Positions 27,201 through 36,532 are shown, counted from the first letter of the stretch. The stretch is DNA of 64,000 nucleotides from JAEUIX01 sp046156035 (GCA_046156035.1 JBJXEW010000043.1:1-64000), one strand, 5' to 3'. Notes: generated by a model not told the origin, from the sequence alone. Program-made: numbers and translations.

Positions 27201-28852
27201 GTCAGCACGTTGTCCTTCAGCGTCAATGGCGCACTGAGCGTCACGTTACGGCTCTGGAGGGTTGCGTTCACGCTGGTGGCCCCGCCCTCGGTGGTCTGCA
27301 CCAAGGCCTTCGCATCAAGCGTCGGGCCCAGGTCCGTGTTGAGGTCCACCGGCAGATTCATGCCCGCCACCAGCGGCTGCACGAGCGCCATGGACACGCC
27401 CTGTGCGCTCACGTCCGCGTTCACGCTGCGGGGCATGGTGCCCTTGAGCAGGCCCAGGTGCCCCGACTCGTTGAGCAGGCCCGCGGCGGTCACCGCGATG
27501 TTGATGGCCCCCGCGCTCTGGCCGCCGACCGTGGCGTTGGTCTGGGCCTTGATCTCGATGCCCTTGGCGAGGTCGGCTGCCGCGACCGACGCTTTGAGCG
27601 GTGCGACGTTGAAGGGCTTGCTGGCGCTCTCGCCGGGCGCCACGAGCGTGCCCGACATGGGCGTGGTGCCGATGGTGATGCCGACGGCCGCCCCGCGAAA
27701 ATCGGCCGCCGCGAGATCGCCCTTGGGCACGGGCAGTGCGAGCGCATCGACCGTGCCCTCGATCCCCGGCCACTGGTCGATGGTCATGCCCGCCTTGACG
27801 AGCGCATCCTTCACCGCCGGCACCGCCGCGGCGAACTTTGTGGAGCGCACGACAAACTGGCCGGGCTTCTCCAGCCGCACCACGTCGTTCTCGAGTTTCA
27901 CGGCCAGCCTGGCAGACACATTCGGAGCGTCGATCATCACGTTGGCCGTGCCCGCGCTGGCGTTGCCGCTGGCCTTCACGTTCGCGGAGACCGTGGCACC
28001 CAGGGCATCGCCGAGCAGGCCCTTCTGACCCGCCAGCGCATCGAGCAGCGCGGCGGGGAGGCCCGCGATATCAACATCCGCGTTCACCTTGGCCGTCTGC
28101 GGGGTCAGGTTGCCGTTACCGTCGGTGAATCCATCAATCTTGCCGCTGATCTTGACGGCCCCGCCGGGCTTGCCAGCCTCGGCCACGTTGCCGGCCATGT
28201 CGATGGCCGCGGCCCCGGGGGCCACCGTGCTCACGCTGGCCGTGCCCTTGATGCCGGTGAGGGCCGTCTCGCGTCCGGGCTGGCCGGCCGCGTCGAGTTC
28301 CGTGTACTTCACTTCGAGCGATTCGACGTTGAGCGCGGCGGTGTAGTTGAGCGGCAACGTCGGGCCGGTGGATGCCGCGGGCCCGCCGACGGGCACCTTG
28401 ATGTTCACGGGAGAGAGCGCCTTCTGGAGATTGGTGCTGCCATCGGCGTTGCGAACGAGGTTGAGGTTGCCCGAGAGCGTGGTGGTGCCCAGGTTGGTGC
28501 CCAACAGGCCCAGCAGGCCCACGCCCGCCTTGATCGTGATTTGCCCCACGGGCTTGCCGCTGGGGTCCGAAATCTCGATGGGGCCGATGGTCTGCGGACC
28601 GCCCCACGAGAAGGTGGTGTCAGCAACCTTGACGCGCCCCTGAAACTGCTTGGCGGCGGAGTTCTGGATGATGCCGGGCGCAAACCGACCCGCGATGCCC
28701 GGCGCAAAGGCCACGAGCACCACCAGCAGCACCAACAGCGCGCCGCCGCCGATGGCGAGGGCCTTGAACCAGCCGCGCTTGGGCTTGCGGGAAGGGTCGG
28801 AACCACCGAGCAGCGCCTCGCGCTCGGAACGTGTGGAATCACCGTTGGACAT
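24284..28852 (-). CDS. Giant AsmA-like inner-membrane-anchored protein
   Basis: A 1522-residue protein with a short cytoplasmic N-terminus, one membrane helix (ALAIGGGALLVLLVVLVAFAPG, about residues 31-52), then a very long periplasmic region of beta-rich repeats. FQGRVKVADTTFSWGGPQTIG near residue 70 is typical of AsmA-type starts. The C-terminal domain (LDVGADGARLPLNV... MENLNGDIQVDLGLIQYEFKEVLGEF... LVKREVDVITYIPT) matches the conserved AsmA C-terminal region. It ends in FGKKKK. Known relatives (TamB, YdbH, YhdP) carry lipids or proteins across the periplasm. The specific role here is inference. It is monocistronic, between DUF4126 and nusG. Confidence 0.8.
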   Translation of the reverse strand: MSNGDSTRSEREALLGGSDPSRKPKRGWFKALAIGGGALLVLLVVLVAFAPGIAGRFAPGIIQNSAAKQFQGRVKVADTTFSWGGPQTIGPIEISDPSGKPVGQITIKAGVGLLGLLGTNLGTTTLSGNLNLVRNADGSTNLQKALSPVNIKVPVGGPAASTGPTLPLNYTAALNVESLEVKYTELDAAGQPGRETALTGIKGTASVSTVAPGAAAIDMAGNVAEAGKPGGAVKISGKIDGFTDGNGNLTPQTAKVNADVDIAGLPAALLDALAGQKGLLGDALGATVSANVKASGNASAGTANVMIDAPNVSARLAVKLENDVVRLEKPGQFVVRSTKFAAAVPAVKDALVKAGMTIDQWPGIEGTVDALALPVPKGDLAAADFRGAAVGITIGTTPMSGTLVAPGESASKPFNVAPLKASVAAADLAKGIEIKAQTNATVGGQSAGAINIAVTAAGLLNESGHLGLLKGTMPRSVNADVSAQGVSMALVQPLVAGMNLPVDLNTDLGPTLDAKALVQTTEGGATSVNATLQSRNVTLSAPLTLKDNVLTTAGGPITLSVQSAAGVVGRVLMGSGKPQMGADAAQPFMTRVGGTGAIEATITDLSLPLPGKDAKTGAAMPLDMAKASAVVKARVSNLAVWMRAPEGAAAGAPTEPVNIETVAMDITAKPGVAPVVNIQGKMAHGSRPFDLAGTLQVAGLDAALGGGASKPGALVPGVQTVRVSGQVLATGVPTSLIAVVQPAARADLARGVLGDTVNATVLFDQPSRDGAGPKPDAARQLVVATLTGTGLNASVAADLNATELRLRALNAEATLRPETFSALGNMASAPAGAAGADPAAKSGAGTLANIRVNGPAKVLVSAEPVTIPIKVVGNSVEPQFASAGVLNATVAIPGTFAVSNVPVGDKLMAGGMKDFSLVAGVPLAMLAPGASGGQKLTATGKGSLILDERTSVAELDLKATAAADLSSVDASVNLAGVNTAALDSVLGEPGLASGALGETATIGLTAQRSGGADKPMAIVATIVAPRLKTGPLELRSEPTRFSLAKPTSVQWTIEPAWAERYLLARKDKDGRPVPPTMKFASPVNLAVNVRALAIAIPETRGGLAVTGPLKPGVFALDADVSLPRVDVLLLDASGPPRPATLNDVKAAVRSAPDGSIAFDASVASVDAGETRGQAGQPVSVKGSVKGLAQANGIIDTRNALVNFTATATKFPTAVVDAIAGMKGQIVQTLGTEMDLSVKAVDASLGAGSGGAGGSVDVRLNTRQAGQPGEQGLFAVGGPIREAVLDVGADGARLPLNVALTRFRYESNTNLMKMLPLFASVSKNMGGSGASPAGDSKPVSITSNNLRVPVDSRMENLNGDIQVDLGLIQYEFKEVLGEFLDAQVFSAGKEPQKPIAPFTVAVRNGIATYERFDIPVRSFVLSTRGTIDLVKREVDVITYIPTVAASKGLLGQVSGDASRGLGKVLPNLLAEGTMIPIRAKGPMDNPRIYADMELFFKEFGGNLTKQPEKIIENVIDLFGKKKK

Positions 28853-28938
28853 GGGAACACCGCCTCCGTGGAATCGGCGCGTTCACCGACGGCCGACCGC
28901 GTGGATTATTCGCTTCGCATCGATGCAGCGATTGGATG

Positions 28939-28968
28939 AAAAAACCCCGGATTGCCCGCCAAACCCGG
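28939..28968 (-). terminator. Rho-independent terminator after nusG
   Basis: On the minus strand CCGGGTT pairs with AATCCGG (one G-T pair) around a short loop, followed by G-G and six Ts. It lies about 28 bp past the nusG stop and probably ends the tRNA-Thr to nusG transcript. Confidence 0.75.
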
Positions 28969-28995
28969 ACGCCCAAGGCCCCAGCGACAGCCGGC

Positions 28996-29799
28996 TCACA
29001 TCTTGTCGGGCTTGCTGATCTGCCACTCTTCCAGTTCTACGGGGGCCTGCCGCCCGAAGATGGTCACGAGCACACGCACCAGACCCTTGTCCGGCAGCAG
29101 TTCGTCCACCGTGCCTTCGTAGCCCTGGAACGGGCCTTCCTTGATCGTGACCTGCTCGCCCTTCTCAAAGACGAGTTTCACCTGCGGCTGGTCCTCGGGC
29201 TTCAGGCTCGCGGCGAGCATCTTCTCGATCTCGTGCGTCTTCATCGCCGTGGGGCGGCCCTTGGTGCCGACAAAGTCGCCCACGCCGCTCGTCTCTTTGA
29301 TGAGGAAGAACACGTCCTGCGGGATGCGCCCGTCGTCTTCGAGTTTCATCTCCACGAACACATAGCCCGGGTAGAGTTTGGTTTCGGTGATGCGCTGCTT
29401 GCCGCCCTTGACGGTCTTGGTTTTTTCGGTGGGCACAAGGATGCGAGCCACGAGGTGGTCCATCCGCTCGATCTGCACCTTGCGCAGGAGCGTGTCGCGC
29501 ACGCTCGATTCCTTGTTGCTCGCCACCCGCAGCACGAACCAGTTCATCCCCTCGCGCACCGTCGGGTCGCCGGGGTGGAACTCGGCGTTGGCCAGCGCGG
29601 CGGTCACCTTCGGGTCCGCAACCTTGGCCTCCACGGCCACGGGCACCGCGGGAGCCACTCGCCGGCCGCCACGCGGGGTCGCCGCCGCGGGCGCGGGGCC
29701 GGGCGCAGTCTCGGTCTCGGCGGCCGCGGGCGCATCCGCCGCGGCGGGCGCGTCTGGCACAGAGGGCGGTGGGGCGGCTTGATCGTGCTCGTTGCTCAT
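28996..29799 (-). CDS. nusG: Transcription termination/antitermination protein NusG
   Basis: A 267-residue RNA polymerase elongation factor. The NGN domain begins MNWFVLRVASNKESSVRDTL near residue 84 and includes KLYPGYVFVEMKL. The C-terminal KOW domain reads FEKGEQVTIKEGPFQGYEGTV and ends VELEEWQISKPDKM. An Ala/Pro-rich extension of about 80 residues precedes the NGN domain, unlike E. coli NusG (181 residues). The gene directly follows secE in the transcript, as in most bacteria. Strongly identified. Confidence 0.96.
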   Translation of the reverse strand: MSNEHDQAAPPPSVPDAPAAADAPAAAETETAPGPAPAAATPRGGRRVAPAVPVAVEAKVADPKVTAALANAEFHPGDPTVREGMNWFVLRVASNKESSVRDTLLRKVQIERMDHLVARILVPTEKTKTVKGGKQRITETKLYPGYVFVEMKLEDDGRIPQDVFFLIKETSGVGDFVGTKGRPTAMKTHEIEKMLAASLKPEDQPQVKLVFEKGEQVTIKEGPFQGYEGTVDELLPDKGLVRVLVTIFGRQAPVELEEWQISKPDKM

Positions 29800-29824
29800 A
29801 AGACGACTCGAAGCGGGGAGAGGG

Positions 29825-30499
29825 TCACTTGGCCAGCACGCCGATGGTCTGGAAGACAGTCTTGAACAGAAAATCGAACGCGAAGAGCGCGGTCGAGATC
29901 AGCACGCACGCACCGATGACCACCAGCGTGGACCCGCGGATCTCGCGGAACGTGGACCAGTTCACCTTCTTCATCTCGAAGTCGGTGGCGATGAGGAACT
30001 CCACCGTGCGCACCCGCATGCCCGCGAGCCAATAGGCCATGATCGCGCCGATGATGATCACCGTCGCGGCAAGCCCGCCCTTGATGTAGAGCGGCTCGAC
30101 CGCCGGCACGGCGTTGCGGCTGACGACCGTCGCGCCCACGGCCGCGGGCCCGCTGATCGCCACCGCCTCGCCGACATCGCGCTCGGCCAGCAGGGTGATC
30201 TGGTGGATGCGAACGGCCTGTTCGTCGGGCTTGTAACTCTGGACCACGGCCGAGCCGATCACGGGCTGGGACGAGGCGCGGTCCGCCGCGCCGATGAGAT
30301 CGATCTTCTGGCCCGCGGCCACCTCGCCGGCAACCGCCCGCAGACCCAGCGTCCACACGCTCTTGGGAAGGCGGTCGGCGATGATCTCGCCCTGCTGCCA
30401 CAGCCACGCGGCCGTGGCGACGGTGATGAGGCCCACCAGGCACGCCGTCATGACGCGAACCCAGTAGCCTTGACCTGGTTTGTAAAGTCCGAGTGCCAT
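29825..30499 (-). CDS. secE: Preprotein translocase subunit SecE
   Basis: A 224-residue protein. The C-terminal 60 residues carry the SecE signature, FEMKKVNWSTFREIRGSTLVV and a following membrane helix (about residues 190-215). Two more helices lie near residues 22-40 and 115-135, and the roughly 75 residues between the first two probably fold in the periplasm. It stabilises SecY in the Sec translocon. Larger than E. coli SecE (127). Lies between tRNA-Trp and nusG. Confidence 0.92.
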   Translation of the reverse strand: MALGLYKPGQGYWVRVMTACLVGLITVATAAWLWQQGEIIADRLPKSVWTLGLRAVAGEVAAGQKIDLIGAADRASSQPVIGSAVVQSYKPDEQAVRIHQITLLAERDVGEAVAISGPAAVGATVVSRNAVPAVEPLYIKGGLAATVIIIGAIMAYWLAGMRVRTVEFLIATDFEMKKVNWSTFREIRGSTLVVIGACVLISTALFAFDFLFKTVFQTIGVLAK

Positions 30500-30510
30500 G
30501 GGGAGGGGTC

Positions 30511-30637
30511 AGGTGTGAGGGGACAGGTGAGAGCCGGAAAGAAACGCGAGACACGAGGCGAAGGGCGTGAGGCGTGAGGTTGGCTGGCCTTGCACCAGCG
30601 CCCAAGCCCCGATGCCCAGTGCCTCCTGGGTTCTAAG
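30511..30637. repeat. Low-complexity GTGAGG/CCCAGTGCC leader before secE
   Basis: The leader between tRNA-Trp and secE contains repeated GTGAGG, GGACAGGTGAGAG and AGGCGTGAGG units, then GCGCCCAAGCCCCGATGCCCAGTGCC. These resemble dispersed intergenic repeats of this genome type. No open frame or promoter is evident. Confidence 0.45.
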
Positions 30638-30711
30638 CACGCCGGGAGGGAATCGAACCCGCAACCTGCGGATTTGGAATCCGCTGCTCTACCAGATTGA
30701 GCTACCGGCGT
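30638..30711 (-). tRNA. trnW: tRNA-Trp (CCA anticodon)
   Basis: A 74-nt cloverleaf: acceptor ACGCCGG/CCGGCGT, D stem GCTC/GAGC, anticodon stem GCGGA/TCCGC around TTCCAAA, T arm GCGGG-TTCGATT-CCCTC. The anticodon is CCA and the discriminator is G; CCA is not encoded. The T stem contains one C-T mismatch (positions 50-64). It lies between rpmG and secE, the conserved order. Confidence 0.95.
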
Positions 30712-30719
30712 GTCGTGAA

Positions 30720-30806
30720 GGCACTGGGCACTGGGCATCGGGCACTGGTGTTCTCGCTCGGCGCCTTTGCCTTGCCACCAATGCCCAGTGCCCAGTCCCC
30801 AGTGCC
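30720..30806. repeat. Inverted arrays of GGCACTGGGC units
   Basis: GGCACTGGGCACTGGGCATC (then GGGCACTGG, to 30748) faces CCAATGCCCAGTGCCCAGTC (then CCCAGTGCC, 30778-30806) across about 29 bp. The arms are imperfectly complementary over some 29 bp, so the transcript between rpmG and tRNA-Trp could fold into a long hairpin. It may serve in processing, or simply be a dispersed repeat. Confidence 0.65.
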
Positions 30807-30811
30807 CTGCC

Positions 30812-30994
30812 TTATTTCCTCTTGATCTTGTGCAGCGTGTGCTTGCGCACGCGCGGCGAGTACTTCTTGAAACCCTCCTTGACCTTCTCACCGATGCCGC
30901 CCTTGGTGAGGATCTGTGTGCGATAGTTCAGGTCGCCCGTCTCCGTGCACTGGAGCCAGACGTATTCCCGCGCTGCTGATTTGCCCTTGGCCAT
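30812..30994 (-). CDS. rpmG: 50S ribosomal protein L33
   Basis: A 60-residue protein ending FKKYSPRVRKHTLHKIKRK, the L33 signature. Of the four zinc-ribbon cysteines of C+ L33, only the first (LQCTET) remains; the others are Thr/Glu, Ser and Val. It is therefore a C-minus form that should not bind zinc. It sits between tuf and tRNA-Trp. Confidence 0.94.
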   Translation of the reverse strand: MAKGKSAAREYVWLQCTETGDLNYRTQILTKGGIGEKVKEGFKKYSPRVRKHTLHKIKRK

Positions 30995-31111
30995 GGTCTG
31001 CTCCGATCCGATTCACGGTCAAGCGGCGGTGTGCCGCCCGTCCCGATGCCACAACTCGCTGTGCCCCGCGACGCCCGCGAGGCTCGAAAGGGCACCGGCC
31101 CTTCGACAAAG

Positions 31112-31142
31112 CCGGCCCGGTGGGTGATTCCCAACGGGCCGG
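31112..31142. other. Hairpin between tuf and rpmG
   Basis: An 8-bp perfect stem, CCGGCCCG and CGGGCCGG, holding an inner GGG-TGATT-CCC hairpin. There is no T-run on either strand, so it is not a standard terminator. It lies in the 287-bp tuf-rpmG gap, where nothing else is recognised, and could attenuate or process the transcript. Confidence 0.45.
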
Positions 31143-31281
31143 TGAGGTTCATCCTTGATCGCACGCCCCGTCCTGCCGCACGCGGTTTTCGGCTCTCCAC
31201 TGAGCCTCCATCCCGCCGGACGCCAACATGCTGAATGTCGAAACAGAAGGGCTCCGGGCCGAGGGCCGAGAGCCAGATCGC

Positions 31282-32484
<1,203 letters not shown>

Positions 32485-32615
32485 TGCGATGCTCCGTGGA
32501 AACTGCCGAGTCGTCGGTCTGCTGGCCGGGCCCCGAAGGGCCGGCCGGTCGAGAGGATCAATCTTTCATCGCCGCGAGCCTTCAGACAAGGCCCGAAACG
32601 AGGAGGTCAGTGAAG

Positions 32616-32687
<72 letters not shown>

Positions 32688-32786
32688 CAGTGTCAAAGGC
32701 CCCTGCCTGCACAGTTCCGGGCGGCCCATGCCAACCGGCCTCGTGCAAACAGACCCCCACCGACCGGGGGGCCGGCAGAGGGCAGG

Positions 32787-32814
32787 ATGATAGAGGCAAG
32801 CCGGGGCGGGTCAA
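32787..32814 (-). promoter_or_regulatory. Promoter of the tRNA-Thr/tuf/rpmG/tRNA-Trp/secE/nusG transcript
   Basis: Minus strand: -35 TTGACC (32814-32809), 16-bp spacer, -10 TATCAT (32792-32787). It lies about 93 nt before tRNA-Thr and just past the serA stop. It has the same -35 and spacing as the promoter at 17748-17775. Confidence 0.7.
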
Positions 32815-32835
32815 CCGCCAACGCCGCGCGTGCCT

Positions 32836-34080
32836 CTACCACAGCACCCGCACCCTGATCGTCTCCGGCAGACCCCGCAGGCCTTCGAGGATGGCCTTCC
32901 CGTGCACAGGGTCCACCTCGATCACCACATACCCCACCTCGCCGCGCGTCTGCAGATATTCGGCCACAATGTTCACGTTCAGGCCGCTGATGAGGCCGTG
33001 GATGTTCGAGAGCACGCCCGGCACGTTGCGGTGCAGGTGCAGAATGCGGTGCGAGCGCCGGGTCTCGCCATCGTCCGCCCGCTGGGCGGGCAGATCAACT
33101 TCAGGCAGGTTCACGCTCCCCGTCGTCGAGCCGTTGTTCACGAAGCGGATCAGTTTCGTCGCCACGTCCTCGGCAATCGCCGCCTGCGCTTCCTCCGTGC
33201 TGCCCCCCACGTGCGGCGTGAGGATCACGTTCGCCAGCCCGCACAACTCGCTCTTGAACCGCTCGCCCTTGCCGGCAGGCTCATCCGGGAACACGTCGAG
33301 GGCCGCGCCGGCGATGTGCCCCTCCCGAATCGCCGCGGCCAGCGCGCCGATATCCACCACGCTGCCGCGTGCGTTGTTGATGAGGTGCGCCCCCGCCTTC
33401 ATCGCCTTGATCTGCGCCTTGCCGATCAGCCGCTCGGTCTGCTTCGTGGCGGGCACGTGGAGCGTCACCACGTCGCTGATCTTGAGCACCTCGTCCAAAC
33501 TCTTGCACGCTCTGGCGTTGCCCATCGCCATCTTGGGCACGATGTCAAAGAACACGACGCGCATGCCCATCGCCTCGGCCAGCACGCTCACCTGTGAGCC
33601 GATGTGGCCGTAGCCCACGATGCCCAGTGTGCGGCCGCGCACCTCGTGCGCCCCGGCCGCGCTCTTGTCCCACTCGCCCTTGTGCATGCGCAGCGTCTGC
33701 TCGGTCATGCGGCGGTGCAGCGAGATGATCTCCGCGATGGTCAACTCCGCCACGCTGCGTGTGTTCGAGAACGGCGAGTTGAAGACCGCCACGCCGCGTT
33801 TGCGGGCATCGGCCACATCAATCTGATTCACACCAATGCAGAACGCGCCAGCCGCCAGCAGCCGCGGGGCCGCACCCAGCACCTCGGGCGTGAGCATCGT
33901 CTTGCTGCGCAGGCCCAGGATGTGCGCCTCGGCCACGGCCCTGCGCCGGGCCGGCCCCTCGAGCGCCTTCTCGTGCGCCTGCACACGGAACCGCTCGCCA
34001 GCGAACAACTCGTGCGCGGCGGCGTGAACGCCCTCAACAAGGACGACGTTGATCCGGTCTTTGGGGAAGGAGGTGGGCAT
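32836..34080 (-). CDS. serA: D-3-phosphoglycerate dehydrogenase
   Basis: First enzyme of serine synthesis, oxidising 3-phosphoglycerate with NAD. The 414 residues match the E. coli-type enzyme in length. The Rossmann motif is LGIVGYGHIGSQVSVLAEAMG, and catalytic segments include NNARGSVVDIGAL (Arg) and LTPHVGGSTEEAQ (His). A C-terminal ACT domain, HLHRNVPGVLSNIHGLISGL, is the serine-feedback site in known enzymes. The ATG at 34080 gives the family N-terminus PKDRINVVLVEGVH; a longer frame to 34224 is unlikely. The toxin-antitoxin pair lies upstream. Confidence 0.95.
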   Translation of the reverse strand: MPTSFPKDRINVVLVEGVHAAAHELFAGERFRVQAHEKALEGPARRRAVAEAHILGLRSKTMLTPEVLGAAPRLLAAGAFCIGVNQIDVADARKRGVAVFNSPFSNTRSVAELTIAEIISLHRRMTEQTLRMHKGEWDKSAAGAHEVRGRTLGIVGYGHIGSQVSVLAEAMGMRVVFFDIVPKMAMGNARACKSLDEVLKISDVVTLHVPATKQTERLIGKAQIKAMKAGAHLINNARGSVVDIGALAAAIREGHIAGAALDVFPDEPAGKGERFKSELCGLANVILTPHVGGSTEEAQAAIAEDVATKLIRFVNNGSTTGSVNLPEVDLPAQRADDGETRRSHRILHLHRNVPGVLSNIHGLISGLNVNIVAEYLQTRGEVGYVVIEVDPVHGKAILEGLRGLPETIRVRVLW

Positions 34081-34118
34081 AGGGAAAACACTCGCATGAC
34101 AATCGCCGACCCAGCCGC

Positions 34119-34604
34119 CTACGGCTCGCCAGCCTCGACGAACACCGCGTTCAGAACCACAGGCGACGCGCGAAAACCAATCGTGGATTGCAGGACGGCA
34201 ACCAGCGGGCGAATCGGCCCGCACAGACCCGCAGCCTTTGCATCCACGAGCATCCCGAGCAAGCCCCGCGTACGCACGCCGGCGCGCCGCGCGGCCGCCC
34301 GCCCCTGCAAATCGTCGATGACCAAGAGGTCGGCCCCCAACTCCAGGCTGAGAGCGATGGCCTGGGCTTCACCCTCGTCAACCTGCGCACGAAGCGCACC
34401 AAGAATCGCCTCATCGTGGGGGGTTGCGACGACGATGCTCGGGAAAGCGGCTAGGTTGAATGCGCCAAGTGTGTCAACCGGATACGCAAGCTCAGCGGCC
34501 ACGGCCGGTGGAATGACCACGGAGCCGTACATGCGTTCGAGAATCGCCACCTTATCGAGCGCCTGAAGCGCTCTCAACGGGGACGTGTCGCTCACGACGA
34601 TCAC
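34119..34604 (-). CDS. PIN-like DUF3368 toxin of a TA pair
   Basis: A 161-residue PIN-fold nuclease candidate. The first acidic residue lies in VIVVSDTSPLRALQALDK, others in VAAELAY, DEGEAQAIALSLELGADLLVIDD and GRAAARRAGV, the DUF3368 pattern. A GTG start at 34604 is chosen because it overlaps the antitoxin stop as GTGA, a usual arrangement in such pairs. A longer ATG frame from 34634 exists. PIN toxins typically cleave RNA; the target is unknown. Confidence 0.82.
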   Translation of the reverse strand: MIVVSDTSPLRALQALDKVAILERMYGSVVIPPAVAAELAYPVDTLGAFNLAAFPSIVVATPHDEAILGALRAQVDEGEAQAIALSLELGADLLVIDDLQGRAAARRAGVRTRGLLGMLVDAKAAGLCGPIRPLVAVLQSTIGFRASPVVLNAVFVEAGEP

Positions 34605-34870
34605 GCGGCCGCCCCTCCCCGGCGCTGTCTCCACTCTTCGCGAATCTCAGCCAGTTCCTCGAGCACGTCGTCGAGCCGCGGCCGGTAGACCGCGATGCCC
34701 CGGCGCACGAGTTCGTTCTCGAACGCGGGCCGACTGAGCCCGGACAACAGCCGTGCCTCGCGCATCGCCAGCACCTCGGCATCAAACAAGCGGCACGCAG
34801 TCTCAAGCGTGAAGGCCTCGGGCGTGAGGTTGGCCGACTTCAGAATCTCATCGGGTATGTGCAGGTCCAT
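34601..34870 (-). CDS. UPF0175 antitoxin
   Basis: An 89-residue protein beginning MDLHIPDEILKSANLTPEAF, with LETACRLFDAEVLAMREARLLSGLSRPAFENEL. This is the UPF0175 pattern, a helix-turn-helix-like antitoxin. It precedes and overlaps the DUF3368 PIN gene by 4 bp. The family normally neutralises the PIN partner and represses its own promoter. No operator was identified in the short gap to uppP. Confidence 0.82.
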   Translation of the reverse strand: MDLHIPDEILKSANLTPEAFTLETACRLFDAEVLAMREARLLSGLSRPAFENELVRRGIAVYRPRLDDVLEELAEIREEWRQRRGGAAA

Positions 34871-34924
34871 GGTTGCACCGCTCCATCATAGATCGGCGAG
34901 CAACCGCATTCACCTTGGCCCGCT

Positions 34925-35842
34925 TCACTGCCCCACGCTCACCAGCCCCTTCCACACCAGCACCCACAGCACGCCCCCCGCCACAATCCGGTACACGCCA
35001 AAGGGCACCAACCCGTGCCGGTTCAGGAACCCCACCAGCCACTTCACCGCCACCGCCGCCGACACCGCCGCCACCACCATCCCCACCACCGTCGGCACCA
35101 CGCCGATCTCCTCAAACAGGTTGGGCGTGCCCGCGGCCTTGCTTGCCCGCAGGTTCTTGTACAACTCATAGAGGGATGCCGCGAGCAGCGTGGGCATGCC
35201 CAGCAAGAAGGAGAACTCCGCCGCCGCCGCGGGGCGCAGGCCCGCGATCACACCGCCAGAGATCGTCATCATGCTGCGGCTGGTGCCCGGCCACAGGGCC
35301 AAAATCTGCATGCACCCCACCAGCAGCGCGTTGCGCGGGGTCATCTCTTCAAGGCCGCGCCCCGGCATGGTGTCGGCCCCGGCCGCGCCGCCGTCCACCT
35401 CATGCACCCCGCGCCGCCGCGCGGGGCGGATCAGCAGCACATCCACCAGAATCATGAACACGCCCCCCACCACCAGCGCCGCCACCACCGGCCCTACGCG
35501 AAACAGGTGCGCCTTCACCCACGTGCCCACCAGCAGCCCCACCGCCGCGGCGGGCACAAACGCAATCCCCACGTTCACCAGCAACCGCAGCCCCGCCCGG
35601 TCGCGCCCGAGCAGGCCCATGAGCATCTGCACGAACCGCGGCCAATACAGCCCCAGCACCGCCAGAATCGCCCCGCCCTGAATCACAATGTCGTACCCGT
35701 CCAACGCCTCTTTCGAGACACCCGCAAGGCGCTTGAGGCCCATCAGGTCGCCCGCGATGATGAGGTGCCCCGTCGACGACACGGGCAGATACTCGGTGAT
35801 CCCCTCCACCAACCCGAGGATCACGGCGTGCCACCATTGCAT
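34925..35842 (-). CDS. uppP: Undecaprenyl-diphosphatase UppP
   Basis: Integral membrane phosphatase recycling undecaprenyl pyrophosphate for cell-wall synthesis, 305 residues. Signatures: VILGLVEGITEYLPVSSTGH at the N-terminus (the EGxTExxPVSSxGH motif) and ALWPGTSRSMMTISGGVIAG (PGxSRS motif) near residue 190. Several hydrophobic helices span the rest. A Gly/Ala-rich loop around residues 150-165 is longer than usual. It is preceded within 12 bp by a lipoprotein gene on the same strand. Confidence 0.94.
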   Translation of the reverse strand: MQWWHAVILGLVEGITEYLPVSSTGHLIIAGDLMGLKRLAGVSKEALDGYDIVIQGGAILAVLGLYWPRFVQMLMGLLGRDRAGLRLLVNVGIAFVPAAAVGLLVGTWVKAHLFRVGPVVAALVVGGVFMILVDVLLIRPARRRGVHEVDGGAAGADTMPGRGLEEMTPRNALLVGCMQILALWPGTSRSMMTISGGVIAGLRPAAAAEFSFLLGMPTLLAASLYELYKNLRASKAAGTPNLFEEIGVVPTVVGMVVAAVSAAVAVKWLVGFLNRHGLVPFGVYRIVAGGVLWVLVWKGLVSVGQ

Positions 35843-35854
35843 GTGATGAGTCCC

Positions 35855-36532
35855 TCAGGGCTTCTGCACCGAAGCGATCATCCCGTTGAACGCCTTCTCC
35901 ATCGCCTCCACCGCCGCCAGCGTCCCCGTCGCACGGATCTGCACCTGCCCGCTCGGCCCACCCTCCACAATCGCCCCCAGAAATTTCACGCCGTCCTGCG
36001 GCGGCAACGGCTGAGCGTTGGGGCCCATCCCCGAATACGTCCCCTCCATCGAGACCAGCGTCGCCGTCACCCCGTTGGGAAACGACAGTTTGCGTGTGAT
36101 GGGGATCACCGCGCCACCCCCCGGCCCCTTCATCTGCCCGCTCCACCGCACAATGTTCGAGCCCGCATCGCCGCCGGTGGTGAAAAACACCACCGACACG
36201 CTCCCCGCATCGGTCTGCACGCGATACTCCGCCACCCGCATCTGGCTCGACGGCTTCACGCTCTCCCACCCTTCCGGCTCAGTCCAGTTCAGCCCGGCGA
36301 TCGTCGCCTGCTTGCCCCCCTGCATCACGTCGGCCATCGCCGCCGTGTTCATCTGCTGGGCCTCGATCGCGCCCTTCAGATCACGCCCCATCTTCGCCGA
36401 CTTGCCCAGCACCGTCTGCGGCATCTCTTTCGTCGCCGCAGGGGCCGGCGCGGCCTTGTCATCACACCCCGCCACGCCCGGCAACACCAGGGCGGCGCCA
36501 ACAACCACGAACAATCGGCGATACGGTCTCAT
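35855..36532 (-). CDS. Hypothetical lipoprotein
   Basis: A 225-residue protein with a lipoprotein signal (LFVVVGAALVLPGVAGC, lipobox VAGC). LNWTEPEGWESVKPSSQMRVAEYRV and ITRKLSFPNGVTATLVSMEG form a beta-rich domain. I do not recognise the family with confidence. The ATG at 36532 gives the signal peptide; the frame continues far upstream across the methyltransferase gene and is not coding there. Same strand as uppP, 12 bp apart, so probably co-transcribed. Confidence 0.75.
   Translation of the reverse strand: MRPYRRLFVVVGAALVLPGVAGCDDKAAPAPAATKEMPQTVLGKSAKMGRDLKGAIEAQQMNTAAMADVMQGGKQATIAGLNWTEPEGWESVKPSSQMRVAEYRVQTDAGSVSVVFFTTGGDAGSNIVRWSGQMKGPGGGAVIPITRKLSFPNGVTATLVSMEGTYSGMGPNAQPLPPQDGVKFLGAIVEGGPSGQVQIRATGTLAAVEAMEKAFNGMIASVQKP

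Noticed and set aside
24260..28939. Open frame of 1559 codons on the plus strand
   Set aside because: Antisense shadow of the AsmA-like gene; the composition is Arg/His/Gly-rich without structure.
31112..31142. Terminator between tuf and rpmG
   Set aside because: The hairpin is strong but has no T-run on either strand, and the operon is expected to continue.
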